The notes under the pieces were generated by a model that saw only the letters and a list, made by a program, of their open reading frames with translations, made no database searches and had not been told where the DNA came from. Below are positions 22,001 to 34,030 of a DNA stretch of 64,000 nucleotides, one piece after another (within the stretch, counting starts at the first letter, position 1; each line of letters begins with the position of its first letter). Both the position numbers and the translations under genes were made by a program. Source of the stretch: Pachyseris speciosa (Eukaryota; Cnidaria; Anthozoa; Scleractinia; Pachyseridae); the NCBI GenBank assembly GCA_016490735.1, contig JAEMWC010000077.1:122501-186500 (forward strand), given 5' to 3'.

Positions 22001-22699
22001 TTGGGATGGGCTAAAGCTAGAGTCAATGTAGAGTTCATGGCCAGGCCATATGCTATGTCTAAAATAAAAGTGGAAGCTGGCTAAGCCTTGTTGGGATTTT
22101 TAACCAATATAAGGCGGAAATGATCAAGGGCCGGGAAGGAAATAAACGAATAAAAGCACCTCACTTAACACCTTCCCTTCTCCTTTCCAGAGAAAATAAA
22201 CGAGCCTAAGTGGGAACTGTCTATCGGTGGAACTTACTATCATTCGATGTGCCGCCGCAACTCAGCCACAAAGCACATTACTTCCCTTTTGTGTTTTTGT
22301 CATTTTCAGCGTCTTAAAAAAGTATGTTTTCGTCGTATAAAAAGTTATCGTTAACTTACACTAGGTTTAAAAAAATATATATATATAGGAGTGTCTGTCC
22401 AGCTTCCAGGACACAAGAAATGTAGCTGCTTGGGCCATAACTAATAATATCGCCTGGTTCTACTTCATAAGAGTTCCAGTTAATAATCAAAGGCATCCTG
22501 TGGTAAGCTCGTGGAGTAAGTGGGATACTGTGTCAGGAAGGTGATATAGGGAATTATTAAGCCTATAGAGTGGTTTGAAATGCAGTGTAATACATTTTTC
22601 TGTTTTACGATTTGATTCGTTTGTTCATTGATTAATATACGTTGTGGAATGGGAGTTTTGAAACCACTCTAGTAGAAGAGTAGTTTGTTCAAGAAATAC

Positions 22700-23110
22700 T
22701 GTAATACCAAGTAACAGTTTACCGTATTTACCTGTGTGTATAATGCGCACTTTTTTCCTAAGATTTTTTTCATGAAATTTGCGCTGCGTATTATACACGG
22801 AACCTTTTGTTTCTTGATCGCTTCCCTAATTTGCATACGCATGTGCTTAAAAAAGGATAAACACCGATAAACAAGAATTCAAAAGGCTGCTGTCCATGCC
22901 GTTGTTATAATAAACAAGCAAATAACCTATCACAGAAAAACCGTGAAAAACCAGCCAGATATTTTGTGAGCAGACGCCAAAAATTTGCATACACACGAAA
23001 CAAAATGTCCTCTTATATGAGCTTATATGGTAACGAAACGCGCATTTTGTGAGTCAAAGTTTGTTCAAAATTATTTTGCTCGAAGTACAGCAGCTCAGAA
23101 CGAAGACAAA
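22700..23110. repeat. Probable dispersed repeat, AT-rich
   Basis: GTGTATAATGCGCAC at about 22735 is echoed inversely by GTATTATACACGG at about 22788, a pattern seen in short non-autonomous DNA elements. The rest to 23390 has no recognised content. Confidence 0.35.
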
Positions 23111-23482
23111 ATAAGTGAGGTATATTTTGCAGAGGCTATCGAAGATTCAAAATCTTTTGACAACTGAAAATTGTCGGAGGCGCATTTCACAGGAGATGAT
23201 TATCATTAGTCCTCATCGCGTTACGCTTGATTGAACATATGACACCATGAACATTTGTTTACCTTTATTTAGCATTCGAATGTGTGAAAACATAAAGTGC
23301 CAGCGAATGAAAATGAAAATTTTTACACATTAACCGCGAAGAGTCTTTGAGCATATGAGAATTCCTGGAACGGCTGTCTAAATCATTCTCTCGTGCCGTC
23401 TCGATGCTTTGGAATACACTATTCTTATCAGATAAAACAATTTTTGATTGCCTTTTGTAATGAGCAAATTAGTGATCCGGTA

Positions 23483-23626
23483 CACATACATACATACATA
23501 CATACATACATACATACATACATACATACATACATACATACATACATACATACATACATACATACATACATACATACATACATACATACATACATACATA
23601 CATACATACATACGTACATACATACT
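23483..23626. repeat. (ACAT)n microsatellite, about 145 bp
   Basis: Nearly perfect ACAT/CATA run with one CGTA variant at about 23613. The Tyr-Ile-His-Thr and Met-Tyr-Val-Cys ORFs on both strands are repeat translations. Absent from the paralogous block, which has a net loss here (22298-24302). Confidence 0.97.
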
Positions 23627-23764
23627 TATGCTCTCCCCGTCGGACTTTTCAGGGATAGTTTACATCACTGGCCGGGGGACTTGACCAGACTGCTAGTGCA
23701 GTTTACAATTAATGAAGTAACTAATGAGTGCCCCCGTAATATAGATATCTAGGACAGACACTAG

Positions 23765-24035
23765 GGGTGGTCACAGCCAGAGTTTTGTTACGTCCCTAGT
23801 GGTTCTTTTACGTCCCACAGAATCAGATTAAGTGAAAGCACTGTGAGACGGGGCCTACGGTTTATCGTCGTTATCCGAGAAGACTAGAAAGTCTAACCAT
23901 TTGCAGATGTTATTACAAAGGCAACACTTTCTCCTCAGTTATTTTTAAGACCCTGAGTGTTGGTCCGGCCGGGGTTAGAACCCGCGACCTCCCGCATAGT
24001 AGTCCGGCGCTCTACCACTGAGCTAATCGGTCTGC
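23765..24035 (-). mobile_element. tRNA-derived SINE, minus strand
   Basis: On the minus strand a tRNA-like head (A box TAGCTCAGTGGTAGAGC at 24009-24025, B box GGTTCTAACCCC at about 23971-23982) is followed by a body with CAGGGTCTTAAAAATAACTG, GGTTAGACTTTCTAGTCTTC and GTGGGACGTAAAAGAACCAC. The anticodon stem does not pair well, so this is a SINE rather than a tRNA gene. Body-only copies occur at 37395-37505 and 49755-49875. Confidence 0.8.
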
Positions 24036-24202
24036 GGTTTACACGAAACACAAGCTTGACCAAAGTCAGAACAACCTAATAGTGACCGAAAGCGTTTTCA
24101 ATATCAGAGAAATACAGGACAGAATAAAGTTTGCTTGTCCCTTGAATGTGCTTGACGAATAAGAGCATTCTTAACGACCATTTAACGAATACATGAAAGC
24201 GC

Positions 24203-24428
24203 CTACCGAACTTGAGACGATCGGAAATCGATTACAAATTTTCCATTGTTTACGCCTGACATCCTGATTCCCCCAACCATCCCGATAGCTCTCCACGAGC
24301 TAAAAACGTTAAATGAATAAACGAGTCTGCTCGCTTCTGCGTTCACACTGAGGTCGTAAGTCTCGTTGACGTAGAAATAGGGGCTGTTTGTGCCATTTGT
24401 AACGATCCGCTGTGCCTCTCCGGTTTCA
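24203..24428 (-). CDS. Candidate last exon/tail of MS4A-like copy A
   Basis: A good acceptor (TATATTTTTCAG) on the minus strand precedes a frame open for about 75 codons, containing ETGEAQRIVTNGTNSPYFYV and NETYDLSVN. The matching place in copy B has the same acceptor and a similar frame. However, exon 3 of copy A ends in phase 0, so the join gives AAG|TGA, an immediate stop. The open frame would be used only if exon 3 ended in phase 2, as it does in copy B. It may therefore be a cytoplasmic tail lost in copy A, or a 3' UTR with a chance frame. Confidence 0.35.
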
Positions 24429-24619
24429 CTGAAAAATATAAGGCATAATAACAAAGCCTTAGATATTGCGAGCAGCTGGTGCAATTCTTCCTCTAATTTC
24501 ACATAGCCCGAATTCACTGGAACCGTTTCAGCTCATCCAATTGAATTACTGTATTTCTGTTTGCTAGGGTAAGACCGCTGACAAAATAGGACAACTGCTT
24601 GTAAAACGCGTACGTGTGG

Positions 24620-25733
24620 TTTTTAGTCGTGGATACGCGAAGCGTAGGAACAAGTATTGTTAGGGGACAGATTATGCAAATTTGTCACTCACTCAGATGT
24701 AAACAAATCGATATGTCAACGGCATACCAATAGATATCGATTTTCCGAAGTATTGTCGGAACACCTCTATCGGCTTTACGAAGTACTAAGGAGCAACATT
24801 CGAACCGATGAACTGAATGAAAAAAGTAAGGTAAGTAACTTTATTTTAGCTCGGATCGAACGAATAAACGGCAAAAGGAACGTCCGATCAAACAGCTTTA
24901 CCTACGTTCATCCAATTCACGATCTGTGGAAAAAATATATGAGTCGTTCAACCCAAGATATTTTCCAAGTGTGCACAGGAATTAACGACGGAAACTTTTG
25001 ACACCAATATGGCTGCATTCGCGAAGCCATTTTCAATGTTGGAAATAATATTCTATCGAAAACAATACAATCTAAATTTAAATTACTTTTAGGTGGCGCC
25101 ATCGCGTCTAGCCACAATGTAAACACAAGTTTGCGTTGAGAAATACTCTTCCTTTTAACTAAACGCGCCATTTTTTTTCAGTAAAAGTTTTGAATGAAAC
25201 TTGTTTATTTTTATATCCAAAAGCATGGCGTCGATGGTTCTTTATGAAAACGACCGCATATGTTGCATTTCCGACTGGCAGTAAAAAGCATAATTTGCAT
25301 ATGTCAAATTTAGGTTGCGTTCGTTCGACAGCTTTGTGTGACAATTTTCTTGAAATATTGCAGTGTTTGGCTGGCTTCGTTTTGGCAAAATCGTCCTTTC
25401 GCCTGATATTTATCCGACCATACGGTCAAGACAGAAACCTTTCAAAAGTTAACTCCCACGATATCTCCCTGCCTCGATAATTCATTCAAACGCGAATATG
25501 TAAATATGCACCCCGAGGTTAAATTGTGTTAAGCTTATGAACAATAAAATTGATGCTCAAAAGAGCTGGACGTTTCGGGAACGCATTAAAAAGTTGTTTA
25601 AACACTTTCCAGAAAGTGTTTTCACGCGTTTAAACTAGTTAAAACGCCGTTTTCTCGAGTCACCTTGGCTTAATCCTCCTTATCGCAAATAAGGTCATAT
25701 ATCCACGACTTCTTCACATTTGTACTTTGATTT
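24620..25733. other. Sequence present in copy A only; no certain gene
   Basis: Copy B passes directly from the 24.61-kb equivalent to the 25.74-kb equivalent (about 44140-44148), so this 1.1 kb is either an insertion in A or a deletion in B. A plus-strand frame ending at a good donor (GAAAAAAGTAAG|GTAAGT, 24830) contains FSEVLSEHLYRLYEVLRSN, which I do not recognise. Confidence 0.4.
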
Positions 25734-26126
25734 AGGTATGTGATTGCTCCAGCTTTTTAAAGGTAGATCCAAATGAAGTGGAAAGTACTCGTCAGCTAAC
25801 TATAAAAAGGACCAATTGTCATCCCTAAATGGTATAAACAACAGTAAATGATCTATACAGTGAAGTTTTTCCCTGGTTTTTGAGACTGTCAGTAACTTGC
25901 TGTTATTTAAGACTGTTCAAATGAAAGTTATTGGCGGATTCTTTCCTCCAATATTTTTTGTTTGTCTTTTTTGTTTTGTTTTTATTGAGAAGGGAAGAAG
26001 AAGCACAAAGGTGCTGGGAATCACTCTAAGACTGACAACTACTGATCGTCCCTACTGACCTGGACTTCGTATGTTTACTATTAAATTTAAATCCTCTTCT
26101 AGGCATAATGAGTTAAATTAAATAGT

Positions 26127-26233
26127 GATGATGATGATGACGATGACGATGATAATGATGTTGATGCTGATGATGATCATCATCATCAACATCATCATCA
26201 TCATCATTATGATGGTGGTGGTGGTGGTGACGG
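26127..26233. repeat. Compound GAT/CAT/GGT trinucleotide repeat
   Basis: Triplet array in the intron after MS4A-like A exon 3. A matching array occupies 44540-44640 in copy B. Met- and Ile-rich ORFs over it are artefacts. Confidence 0.9.
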
Positions 26234-26300
26234 TGACCAGAGAAGGCCCAGTACTCCCCACCAGAGAGATAACTGTCTGTACAACTGCTGCAGTTCTCAC

Positions 26301-27281
26301 CTTATTTCGATCTCTCTCTTTCTCTCGCTGGTGCGCATGCGCGACGTAAGCAATAGAGCCAACGCAAAGTAAAATTTCCAAGCAGCCCAAAATGAGTAGG
26401 ATGACGCTGAAAGCCTTGACTCGGGCCATGTTCTGATCGTGATACTTTTCGTACGAATACCAATTGAATGAGCCAAGTTCATCCCCTGTAAATGCCGTGT
26501 ACACTGCTCCACTGTAACACACCACTAACAGTACTGACGTGGCGAGGGATACCACTGAGAATAGCAGGAAATCTATCAACTGATAAACATACAAATCATT
26601 TGAAACGAACACCTTATTTGAAACTGTCGTTGTTCTTCTTTGTGTACCAAAAGCGCCCTTACCCCACCCCTTGGGAAAAATAAGGCCCCAACTCGCAGAA
26701 ATAGTTATTTTCGCGGGAAAGGCTTATCTAAAGGTAAACCTACTTTTAAAAAGGACGCTGCACGGATTTATGTTAGTGCACGCTCTATATGATGGGCTTC
26801 TGGTTAACGTCACGTCGCACCCAGATCGCACGAGTCAATGCACAAAAGCCCAGGAAAACGCGAAGGAAAACGGAGGGCAAACCTTTACTCGTTGCCGCCT
26901 CTGAAGCGAGCAAAGAATATGGCTCTACTCGATTCCCGCCACCCAAACAAGTTCCTAGCATCGGCGCGCAAAAATGAACACGAAGAGTAACCACAGCTAG
27001 AACGGTCCATCAGAAAATATAGGTTTTGGAGATATAACCAAAAAATCAACTCCCTTTGAGACACTTTTTTCATGTTGGGAATATCTAGTAAAAGAAGCAA
27101 AGATGGTGCATCTGACATTTAAAACGTTCTTTGGCTAAAAAAATAATAATAATAACAACCGCAATCTTTGCACTGCCTAAACTGCAGTCTTAATTCAGCG
27201 GCGAATATGATGAAAGAGGCGTGAAAATAAGAATGCAATGAGAGAATAAAATGAAGAATGCAGTCTAAACCTTGCCTTAAC

Positions 27282-27341
<60 letters not shown>

Positions 27342-28154
27342 GTTGTTGTTGTTGTTGTTATTTTTTAGCCAGAGATCATTTTAAATGTTACTGTTTTTGT
27401 ACGTTATACATGTTGTCGTTTTTGGTTTGTTTGTTTGTTTGTTTTCTGGTTGGTTTTTGCTTTCTTTTTCCCGGTTTTATGTTCAAAACTGCGTAAGATT
27501 CGTATATCTCATCGATTTCTTCTTTATTTAAAAGATGGAGAACCTCTTCGTTTAGCACAAAGTTTTTGCAATGGCACAAGAAGCGGTCACAATGACACCC
27601 CCAAAACAGATCTTTAGTTTTCACTTATATGCATGAACAGGAACAAAATAATTTAAATTCAACTCACATAGTACTTTGTAGAATTGTCCGCTTTCTCCAT
27701 GTTTGAGTCAATTACTGCAATAGCCCCTGTTGCTGAAACCTGCCGCAAATAAAAAATTATTGTCACAGTAAGAGGTCCTACAGCCTGAGTCCATCTCAGG
27801 ATTATATTGCCTCATACCGACTTAATTGGTCGTTGAAGTTGTCTGGACTGCAATCCCGGCATAAAAGCCAGTACTAGATATTTTGAATTACGTGTTAATA
27901 TTCTCTGATTCTCTTTTGTTATATATTGTTCATCGAGGTTAAGTGTTTTGAAAGTTTGGCTCAGTAAAGCTTCTCCTGGCCATGGTGAAAAGTAGATTGT
28001 TCTCGGCATGTTTTTGCTGTATTTATAAGTATCTTTATGCCGCAAAAATATAATTTTTTATTGTTTTCAATTACGATGGAGTCGATGGTTAACAGTAAAA
28101 AGCTTTGGAACCGATTTCTGAGAACATCGAGAATCGGCGGACACTCCCAAAAAA

Positions 28155-28238
<84 letters not shown>

Positions 28239-31200
28239 CTAGTAATCTCGCAATCTGATTGGCTAATTTACCGTTGTCGATAAGAGTCTAGACAACGCTG
28301 CTCGCGTCAACTTGTCGCGCAATGCCTTTTTTCAGCGCGCGCTCTGAAATTTTAGAAATTAACATTTTCTTGGACGCTGATATTGTGGTAAAAAACAAAT
28401 CGAATGTGGTTTAGCGTTGTCTATACTCTTATCGACAACGATATTCGTCATCACAGTGGTCAAAATGTGCTGTGGACTTACTGGGCTGCGCCTCGTGAGT
28501 CCACAACATTTTGACCACTGTGATGACGAATATCGTTGTCGATAAGAGTATAGACAACGCTAAACCACATTCGATTTGTTAATTTGCCAAATCATTACTT
28601 TGGATGGATGTATTTAATTAAGCAATATACCACAAGTTTCTATGGTTTATAGGCTGATAAACCACTTGGGATGTTGGAGGAACACTCGAAGAATTCGTGA
28701 ATCACGAGCCGCAGGCAAGTGATTTACGAATTCTTCGAGTGTTCTTCCAGCATCCCAAGTGGTTTATCAGCCTATAAACCATAGAAACTTGTGGTATATT
28801 GCTTTTATATAATAATTCAGAAGACGCCCAAACTTTCCGTGAGTGTACTGGTACAATAAACCATAGCTGATTGACCAATCAGAGCGCGCGAATTGACTTT
28901 AGTTATTATATAAAGAAAAATAGTCAGCAGTTCCACCGATTTATTTTACGAACAAAATATTAAAAAGTTTTAAAATTGAACATTTTTGCGGTTTTTACCA
29001 AATGAAATATGCATATTTTTGCGTTTCTTTCGGCGGCCACCGGAAACGTAAAATGCGTCCTACAAAGACAAAACTTTGCAGAAATAATACGTTATCCTTT
29101 ACCCTTATAAGCTTGTAATGAACATTAGAAAATCTTACTTGCAACTTCTTGAAATCGTTCTAATTTAGCAATCACCAACTACCACTATAGAAAACCCTTA
29201 CTACTATGCTTTCCACTCTAAAAGTTTCAGCTCTGGAAACAAAATCCATCTCCGCCGGTAAAATAGATTCTTATGACATGTACGCACCATGCGAAGGCGA
29301 CTCAAGTTTATGCAAATTTCTGTCCTATTTTTGGAATGTACGTACTAAAGATGGAAGAAAAAAAAAGGGTCCACGTAAGGAAACTAATGTTTTACTATTT
29401 CTTTTTAATCGCGTATGATGTTATTGCTAACTTCCTCACGACCTTCGCGAAAATAAACATAAATATAAATTGGCGTTGAGTAACGTTGGGTTCTACGCGA
29501 CGAACAACACTCTTTCTGAAACACTGTATGGTATTTTAAGCCGGCTTTCGTACTCTTAAACAATAAACGGTTCATCAAATAAAAGAAAACTATTTCTTTT
29601 TTTTGCTTTACAGTATGTTATAACGTCTAAGGGCAAAAGTAATGTAACCGAACTGTGTGATTGAAGAATCTGCTTACCCGTCCAGTCACGCAACTCACCG
29701 CATAGTCAGTCACGGTCTAATGCGTTTTCAAAAGTCTCCGTTTTTATCTCGAAGAGCAAAATATTTTTACCCACACTAGCATTTTCGCATCGTTTTCAAC
29801 CATCCACACTAATGCGTTTTCAAAAGTCTCCGTTTTCATCTCGAAGAAAACGGAGCAAACTATTTTCACCCACACTACTGTTTTCTGGCAATTTAGCATT
29901 AAGATTATTCGCCGGAAGTAAATTAAACCGCTGCTGAGTTTTCGTGTCAATCGCTGGTGGTACGCCTCTCTTGGGGTCTTCAGAAAACGGGGAAGTGCCG
30001 CTGGATTTCAATTTGGTGTAAGTGGTATTTGTTATTATCCAGAATATCCTCATCGTTGTGTATATACCGGATGTCTGGTAGGAGTTTAGACAAAGGAGAG
30101 TCTTGAACTGAAACGGTTTACAATCTGAACAGCATTAATTAGGTGGAGATATTTTGAGAACATAATATTTGATTTTGAAACACTCAGAGGAACGACCCTA
30201 CTCAAATTTCAACCAAGTGCCCCTCCCCCAACCAACATGATCGTATATGTTACAATAATGCAAACGAAGTTCTTCTCCCATCATCCACGGATATGGCAAG
30301 TGCAACTGGCCGCGGTCTCATTAATTAACTCAAGAGACTCTCTTGCGGCGGATTGGTTTAAGCGGCACCTCGAACTCGAACTTCTGGCAGATGTTCTGCA
30401 GCATGCCAAGGTTTAGTCGTTTGAGTGACCCTTCCTTGCACATGGCACAAATATCATACTGGTCATAGGTTATGGGATGCTGGAGAGCAATAGTCAGAGC
30501 GGACTCTCTTGTTTTGGCAAAACTTGCCTCCTTGTTGCAGGCTTCAAAGTCAATATCGTCAGAAATCTGTTGGCGGGCGTTGGCAGCAAGACGTGAGAAG
30601 TAAGACGAAGTTTGCATTGCTGGAACTTTGAAGATTTGGTGAGATGAGCATCGTCAGTTCCCTAGGCACGCCTCATTACTCGACCCACAACCTAGTCGTC
30701 TAACTTCTTTGCCGTGGATTGGCCAATAGCAAATTTTGCCTCAACAACGAAGACAGAAAAAAAAAACGAAAACAGTTCGACGATAAACACACACGGAGCG
30801 ACACTGCAACCGGATGTTGATTGGATCGATTTCCGGTTTGTTATGTGGCTCGCTTGACGCTTGTGTTTATCTTCCAACCGTTTGCGTTTCTCTGTATTCG
30901 TTGTTGCCGTTGTCGTGGCTTTCCGCAGACACGGATAACATACTAGATGATGCTTCAATTGATTTTGCGCTCGTTTATCATAGAAAAGAACTGGTCAGGG
31001 GCACCCAACGACAAGTTTCGGTAAATATCTGTTCGGTGGAGGGTAATTCGCCTTGGGTTTTCGGCGTCGATTAAAGAGTGCACTCGGATTTTCGGAACTA
31101 AAACGTGGTATAGGGGATAAGTAGTGGGATCAGTGGGGGATCAGTGTTTTGTCGAAGCCCAGTTAGATTGAATAGAAACCACCTTTATTGTCAGCAGGAT

Positions 31201-32949
31201 AAATCAAAATACAGGTGAATCTTTGCTTCATTTTAACCTTTTATTTTCATCAATTATACTTACATTCCAAAAAGAGCACAGATATTTGCATAAAATTATA
31301 CTGCTTCGCATGGCGCGTACATGTCGTAAGAATTTATTCACTGGCGGGGAAAGATTTTATTTCCAGAGCTGAAACGTTTATAGTAGAAAGTACAGTAGCA
31401 AAGATTTTCTAAAATGTCATATTTTTAATCAAATGATATATACCAGATGCCGTTTATAGCAATCGAAGTTGCCTCATTTTTTGTCTTTCTTTGAGGGACC
31501 GCGATGGTGACTGCTAAGTTAGGACGATTTGAAGAAGTTAGAAGTAAAAATTTCTTATGTTCATTACAGACCTTTAAAGGTGGCGGCCGCATTCATCCAA
31601 AGGAATGTTTTGACAAAATTAAAAAATATATGATTAATTTGGGAGTGTCAGAAATCGGTTCTTAGAAATTTGTGCCCTACCTCTCTAAATTTACAATAAT
31701 TTAATTACTGAAAAGGGTTCATTGCAAGATAATTAATGATGCAAGATAATAAGATGCAAGATAATTTTAGGTATTAAGTATCACACGTTTTATAATTTCA
31801 AGGTATATTCGCATCTTATGCAGAAGAAAACCAGGTATATTGGTATCCCACTACCCCTCCCTGGCCGGGCCTGGTATATCATATCAACTGTTAAAAATTA
31901 TCGTTTAGCTTATGTTAAATGTGTCTTTTTTTGTTTTCGCTAAAGTGAGCGAGTATTAAGCACAAACAGCTATATCTGATGTTAGCATTTTAATTTCCTT
32001 TATTCAACTCATTAATAATCCATAAAGGAAAAACAAAAGAAGTGTTTTGTTAATCAATGGTTGTATATCTAATAAAACATTCTCCTGATTTACATAAACG
32101 TTTTCGTTCGATTTTCTGCGTTTAAATGTCTTGTACTACAAAAATAATTGATGAATATGAACAAAGAATGCCGACTTTGAATAAGTAGTTTACAATATTC
32201 GCGTCAGTGTTGTCACATGTCGGCTTCGCCTCGAGTTTTTAAATAGTGATACAACACTGCCGCTCATATTGTAAACATTACTTGTCACACGCTCGGACTT
32301 AGCGTTACATTGCAAAAAAAACTATATGCATATATATCCATTTATAATTTCTAAACCAGGTAACTACAGTAGAACCCCGGTAACTCGAACTCTGAAGGGA
32401 AACGAAAAACTGTTCGAGTTAGCGGGGTTTCGAATTATCGGTGTCGATTAAAATATTCAATTTTCCAGGTTAACAATTAATAGTTCATTGATTTTCAGCA
32501 CTTCGGTATACAATACAGTGCAAATGAAACTTATTTCAAGAGAAACTAATGCATTTTGTAAAAGCTGTAACGATTATCATTCTTACGACAATGCAATATG
32601 TGATCTGTTCGTTGTACTAATTAAAATCAAACTGCTCCAATCTTTGTTCTAGTGTTAGAGTTCGATCACACGATAAGAAAAGCTAATGGGATATCTCAAT
32701 GGGTATCCGTGGCGAGCTATAAGAACCAGAAATTCGATTAATCGGGGTAAATTTTGATCAAGGGAAACGAAATTTAGTTCGAGTTAGTGGGGTTTTCGAG
32801 TTATCCAAGTTCAATTTAACCGAGTAAAAATTACTGAAAAGTTGGGTCAAATCCAAGGGAATTGAGACTCTGTTCGAGTGAACGGAGGAAGTTCGAGTTA
32901 CCGGGGTTCTACTGTATACCCATATCCTTGGCTTCCTAGCAGTCTCAAA

Positions 32950-33017
<68 letters not shown>

Positions 33018-33451
33018 ACATTTTCAACGCTTTTCCTTACTATGAATCGAACGGTTTTATACAAATGCGGGCATTTAGACAAGAGCTACATTCTGGAGGC
33101 GGAAGCGATCTACAACTTCCGCGAGATTATGCTGATTTTATATTTAATTCATGCGTCGCAAACCAGCGAGATTCTTGCTTTTGTAATAAGTGCCATGGCA
33201 AAATTTAACTTCGAGCCTTTGACAGGATTTACTCTTTAGCCATCTCGAGGTACAAATACAAGCTTAAAACAAAGTATACTTACTATGGCGCCAATCCACA
33301 GACCTAACAGCATCACACTGGTCCAATGATCAACAGAGAGCCTAGCAACAACTCCGAATGCCATCAACAAACCACCCAAGACGCCGTGACATACTCCCAA
33401 GGTCTTCAGAACGCCATCAAAGTAGACAATGCTTTCGTCTCGCACACCCAT
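26301..33451 (-). CDS. MS4A/CD20-like four-transmembrane protein, copy A
   Basis: Three coding exons: 33284-33451 (ATGGGTGTG start, 56 codons), 27668-27739 (24 codons) and 26301-26579 (93 codons). All have GT/AG borders and are in phase 0, giving 173 residues before the last intron. Four hydrophobic segments: about 15-38 (LKTLGVCHGVLGGLLMAFGV), 43-66 across the exon 1/2 junction, 81-107 (IDFLLFSVVSLATSVLLVVC) and 134-160 (KAFSVILLILGCLEILLCVG). Between TM3 and TM4 lies a polar loop (FTGDELGSFNWYSYEKYHDQ); the C terminus is charged. The layout and the TM1-TM2 pattern resemble the MS4A/CD20-like family; I would not exclude another tetraspan family. Copy B at 43.8-49.3 kb is a close paralogue. 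The final exon is uncertain (see 24203-24428). Confidence 0.68.
27283..27357. repeat. (TTA)n-(TTG)n microsatellite
   Basis: About 19 TTA units followed by five TTG units in intron 2 of MS4A-like copy A. Contracted to a few units in copy B. Confidence 0.95.
28158..28235. repeat. (AT)n microsatellite, about 78 bp
   Basis: Perfect AT dinucleotide run in the first intron of MS4A-like copy A; not present in copy B. Confidence 0.97.
28394..28580. repeat. Long near-perfect foldback repeat, arms about 85 bp
   Basis: Left arm 28394-28480 and right arm 28496-28580 are reverse complements, apart from a 2-nt gap and one mismatch by eye. The loop is about 15 nt. The arm begins AACAAATCGAATGTGGTTTA. The element lies in the MS4A-like A intron and is absent from copy B. 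Confidence 0.92.
28621..28803. repeat. Second long foldback repeat, arms about 85 bp
   Basis: Arms 28621-28705 and 28719-28803 are nearly perfect reverse complements (AGCAATATACCACAAGTTTC ... ). The 13-nt loop contains GAGCCGCAGGC, also seen at about 731. Starts only 40 bp after the first foldback. Confidence 0.92.
28804..30329. other. Intronic sequence of MS4A-like A, no gene seen
   Basis: A 44-bp stretch at about 29709-29752 is repeated at 29811-29855 (TAATGCGTTTTCAAAAGTCT shared). No counterpart in copy B was recognised. Short ORFs here have no identifiable content. Confidence 0.5.
30330..30617 (-). CDS. Orphan ORF, 95 codons, unrecognised
   Basis: Minus-strand frame with balanced composition and a strongly charged, non-repetitive sequence: MQTSSYFSRLAANARQQISD at the start, DICAMCKEGSLKRLNLGMLQ in the middle and a basic end (PIRRKRVS). 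The C-terminal LKRLNLGMLQNIC-basic pattern resembles a SAP-like DNA-binding end, but I cannot name a family. It lies inside the first intron of MS4A-like copy A on the same strand, and no counterpart was seen in copy B. It could be the last exon of an interrupted gene or a gene fragment carried in by a repeat. Confidence 0.35.
   Translation of the reverse strand: MQTSSYFSRLAANARQQISDDIDFEACNKEASFAKTRESALTIALQHPITYDQYDICAMCKEGSLKRLNLGMLQNICQKFEFEVPLKPIRRKRVS
30741..31080. repeat. Partial inverted-repeat element, relative of the 46.7-kb hairpin
   Basis: CAACAACGAAGACAG at about 30741 is matched inversely by TTCGTTGTTGCCG at about 30898, and the interior matches the centre of the large hairpin at 46696-47359. 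The outer part (AAGTTTCGGTAAATATCTGT, 31013-31032) also recurs inverted at about 55170-55190. Confidence 0.65.
31090..32366. other. Intronic sequence of MS4A-like A, no gene seen
   Basis: AT-rich, with no counterpart in copy B recognised and no coding content. ATCAGTGGGGGATCAGTGTT at about 31130 parallels the GGGGATCAGT repeats at 47352-47420. Confidence 0.5.
32367..32914. mobile_element. TA-flanked non-autonomous element with pogo/Tigger-like ends, copy A
   Basis: Ends are CAGTAGAACCCCGGTAACTC and its reverse complement, flanked by TA at 32365-32366 and 32915-32916; length 548 bp. CAGTAGAACCCCG resembles Tigger/pogo termini. The interior repeats GTTCGAGTTAGCGGGGTTTC-like blocks and has no ORF. 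A paralogous copy lies at 48268-48822 in the duplicated block. Confidence 0.8.
32951..33012. repeat. (TA)n microsatellite, about 62 bp
   Basis: Perfect TA run next to the pogo-like element, absent at the equivalent site (about 48855) in copy B. Confidence 0.97.
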
Positions 33452-33853
33452 ACCCGAAGAGGTTGCGACCACTTTACGAGGAACTTGTTGAATAAAAATC
33501 GCTCATGGCGCTAAAAGTGTACCAGTCCGTGTCACAATTAGTGGTGTAACGATTAATCGAATTCTCGATTAATCGCGATTATGACCGTTCGGTTCGATTC
33601 ACGATTCTTTGATTCCACGTTTCGATTTTGGTTCGATTTTTTCCATACCTTTCCCAGGGTGCCCTCAGTGAGTCATTATATTGTGAAATTAGAATCCAGA
33701 ACTCCTCAAAATATGCGTTTTTGATTGACGAGCAAAGACGTTTGCAATTCTTGCGCCATTTTGTATTGCTTGGTAAAAATGTTGCCCTTCTACCACCCCT
33801 TGAGAATTTCCAAATATGGCAAACCATGTGCGACATTTGTCACGTTCTCAAAC

Positions 33854-34030
33854 ATGGCGACGAATGACCAAACGATTGTGAATCCACCTGCTTCGTTTAG
33901 ATCCGCTGTATGGAAATATTATGGTTTTCCGGCTAAAGACGGTACAACAGACAAGTCTAAACTATCTGCAAAATTTGCTCAACAACTTTCAAGTATAGAT
34001 CGTTTTCACTGTCACTCAATAAAAAAATAA
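33854..34030 (+). pseudogene. hAT transposase, first half of the BED zinc finger
   Basis: From an ATG at 33854 the frame covers SFRSAVWKYYGF and DGTTDKSKL, the start of a BED finger, then loses similarity and stops at 34030. The second half (LLCRLNFKHQSAHLKRQH) appears about 560 bp later at 34582, so something has been inserted in the finger. Confidence 0.8.

Noticed and set aside
23483..23626. CRISPR-like regular array
   Set aside because: Unit is 4 bp without spacers, and the window is animal DNA.
23378..23752. Four overlapping ORFs of MYVC or YIHT repeats
   Set aside because: They are translations of the ACAT microsatellite in all frames.
23960..24035. tRNA gene on the minus strand
   Set aside because: A and B boxes are good, but the anticodon stem and acceptor do not pair and a SINE body follows directly, so it is a SINE head.
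26118..26349. Met/Ile-rich ORFs on both strands
   Set aside because: Extension of the real exon 3 frame, or its antisense, into the intronic GAT/CAT array.
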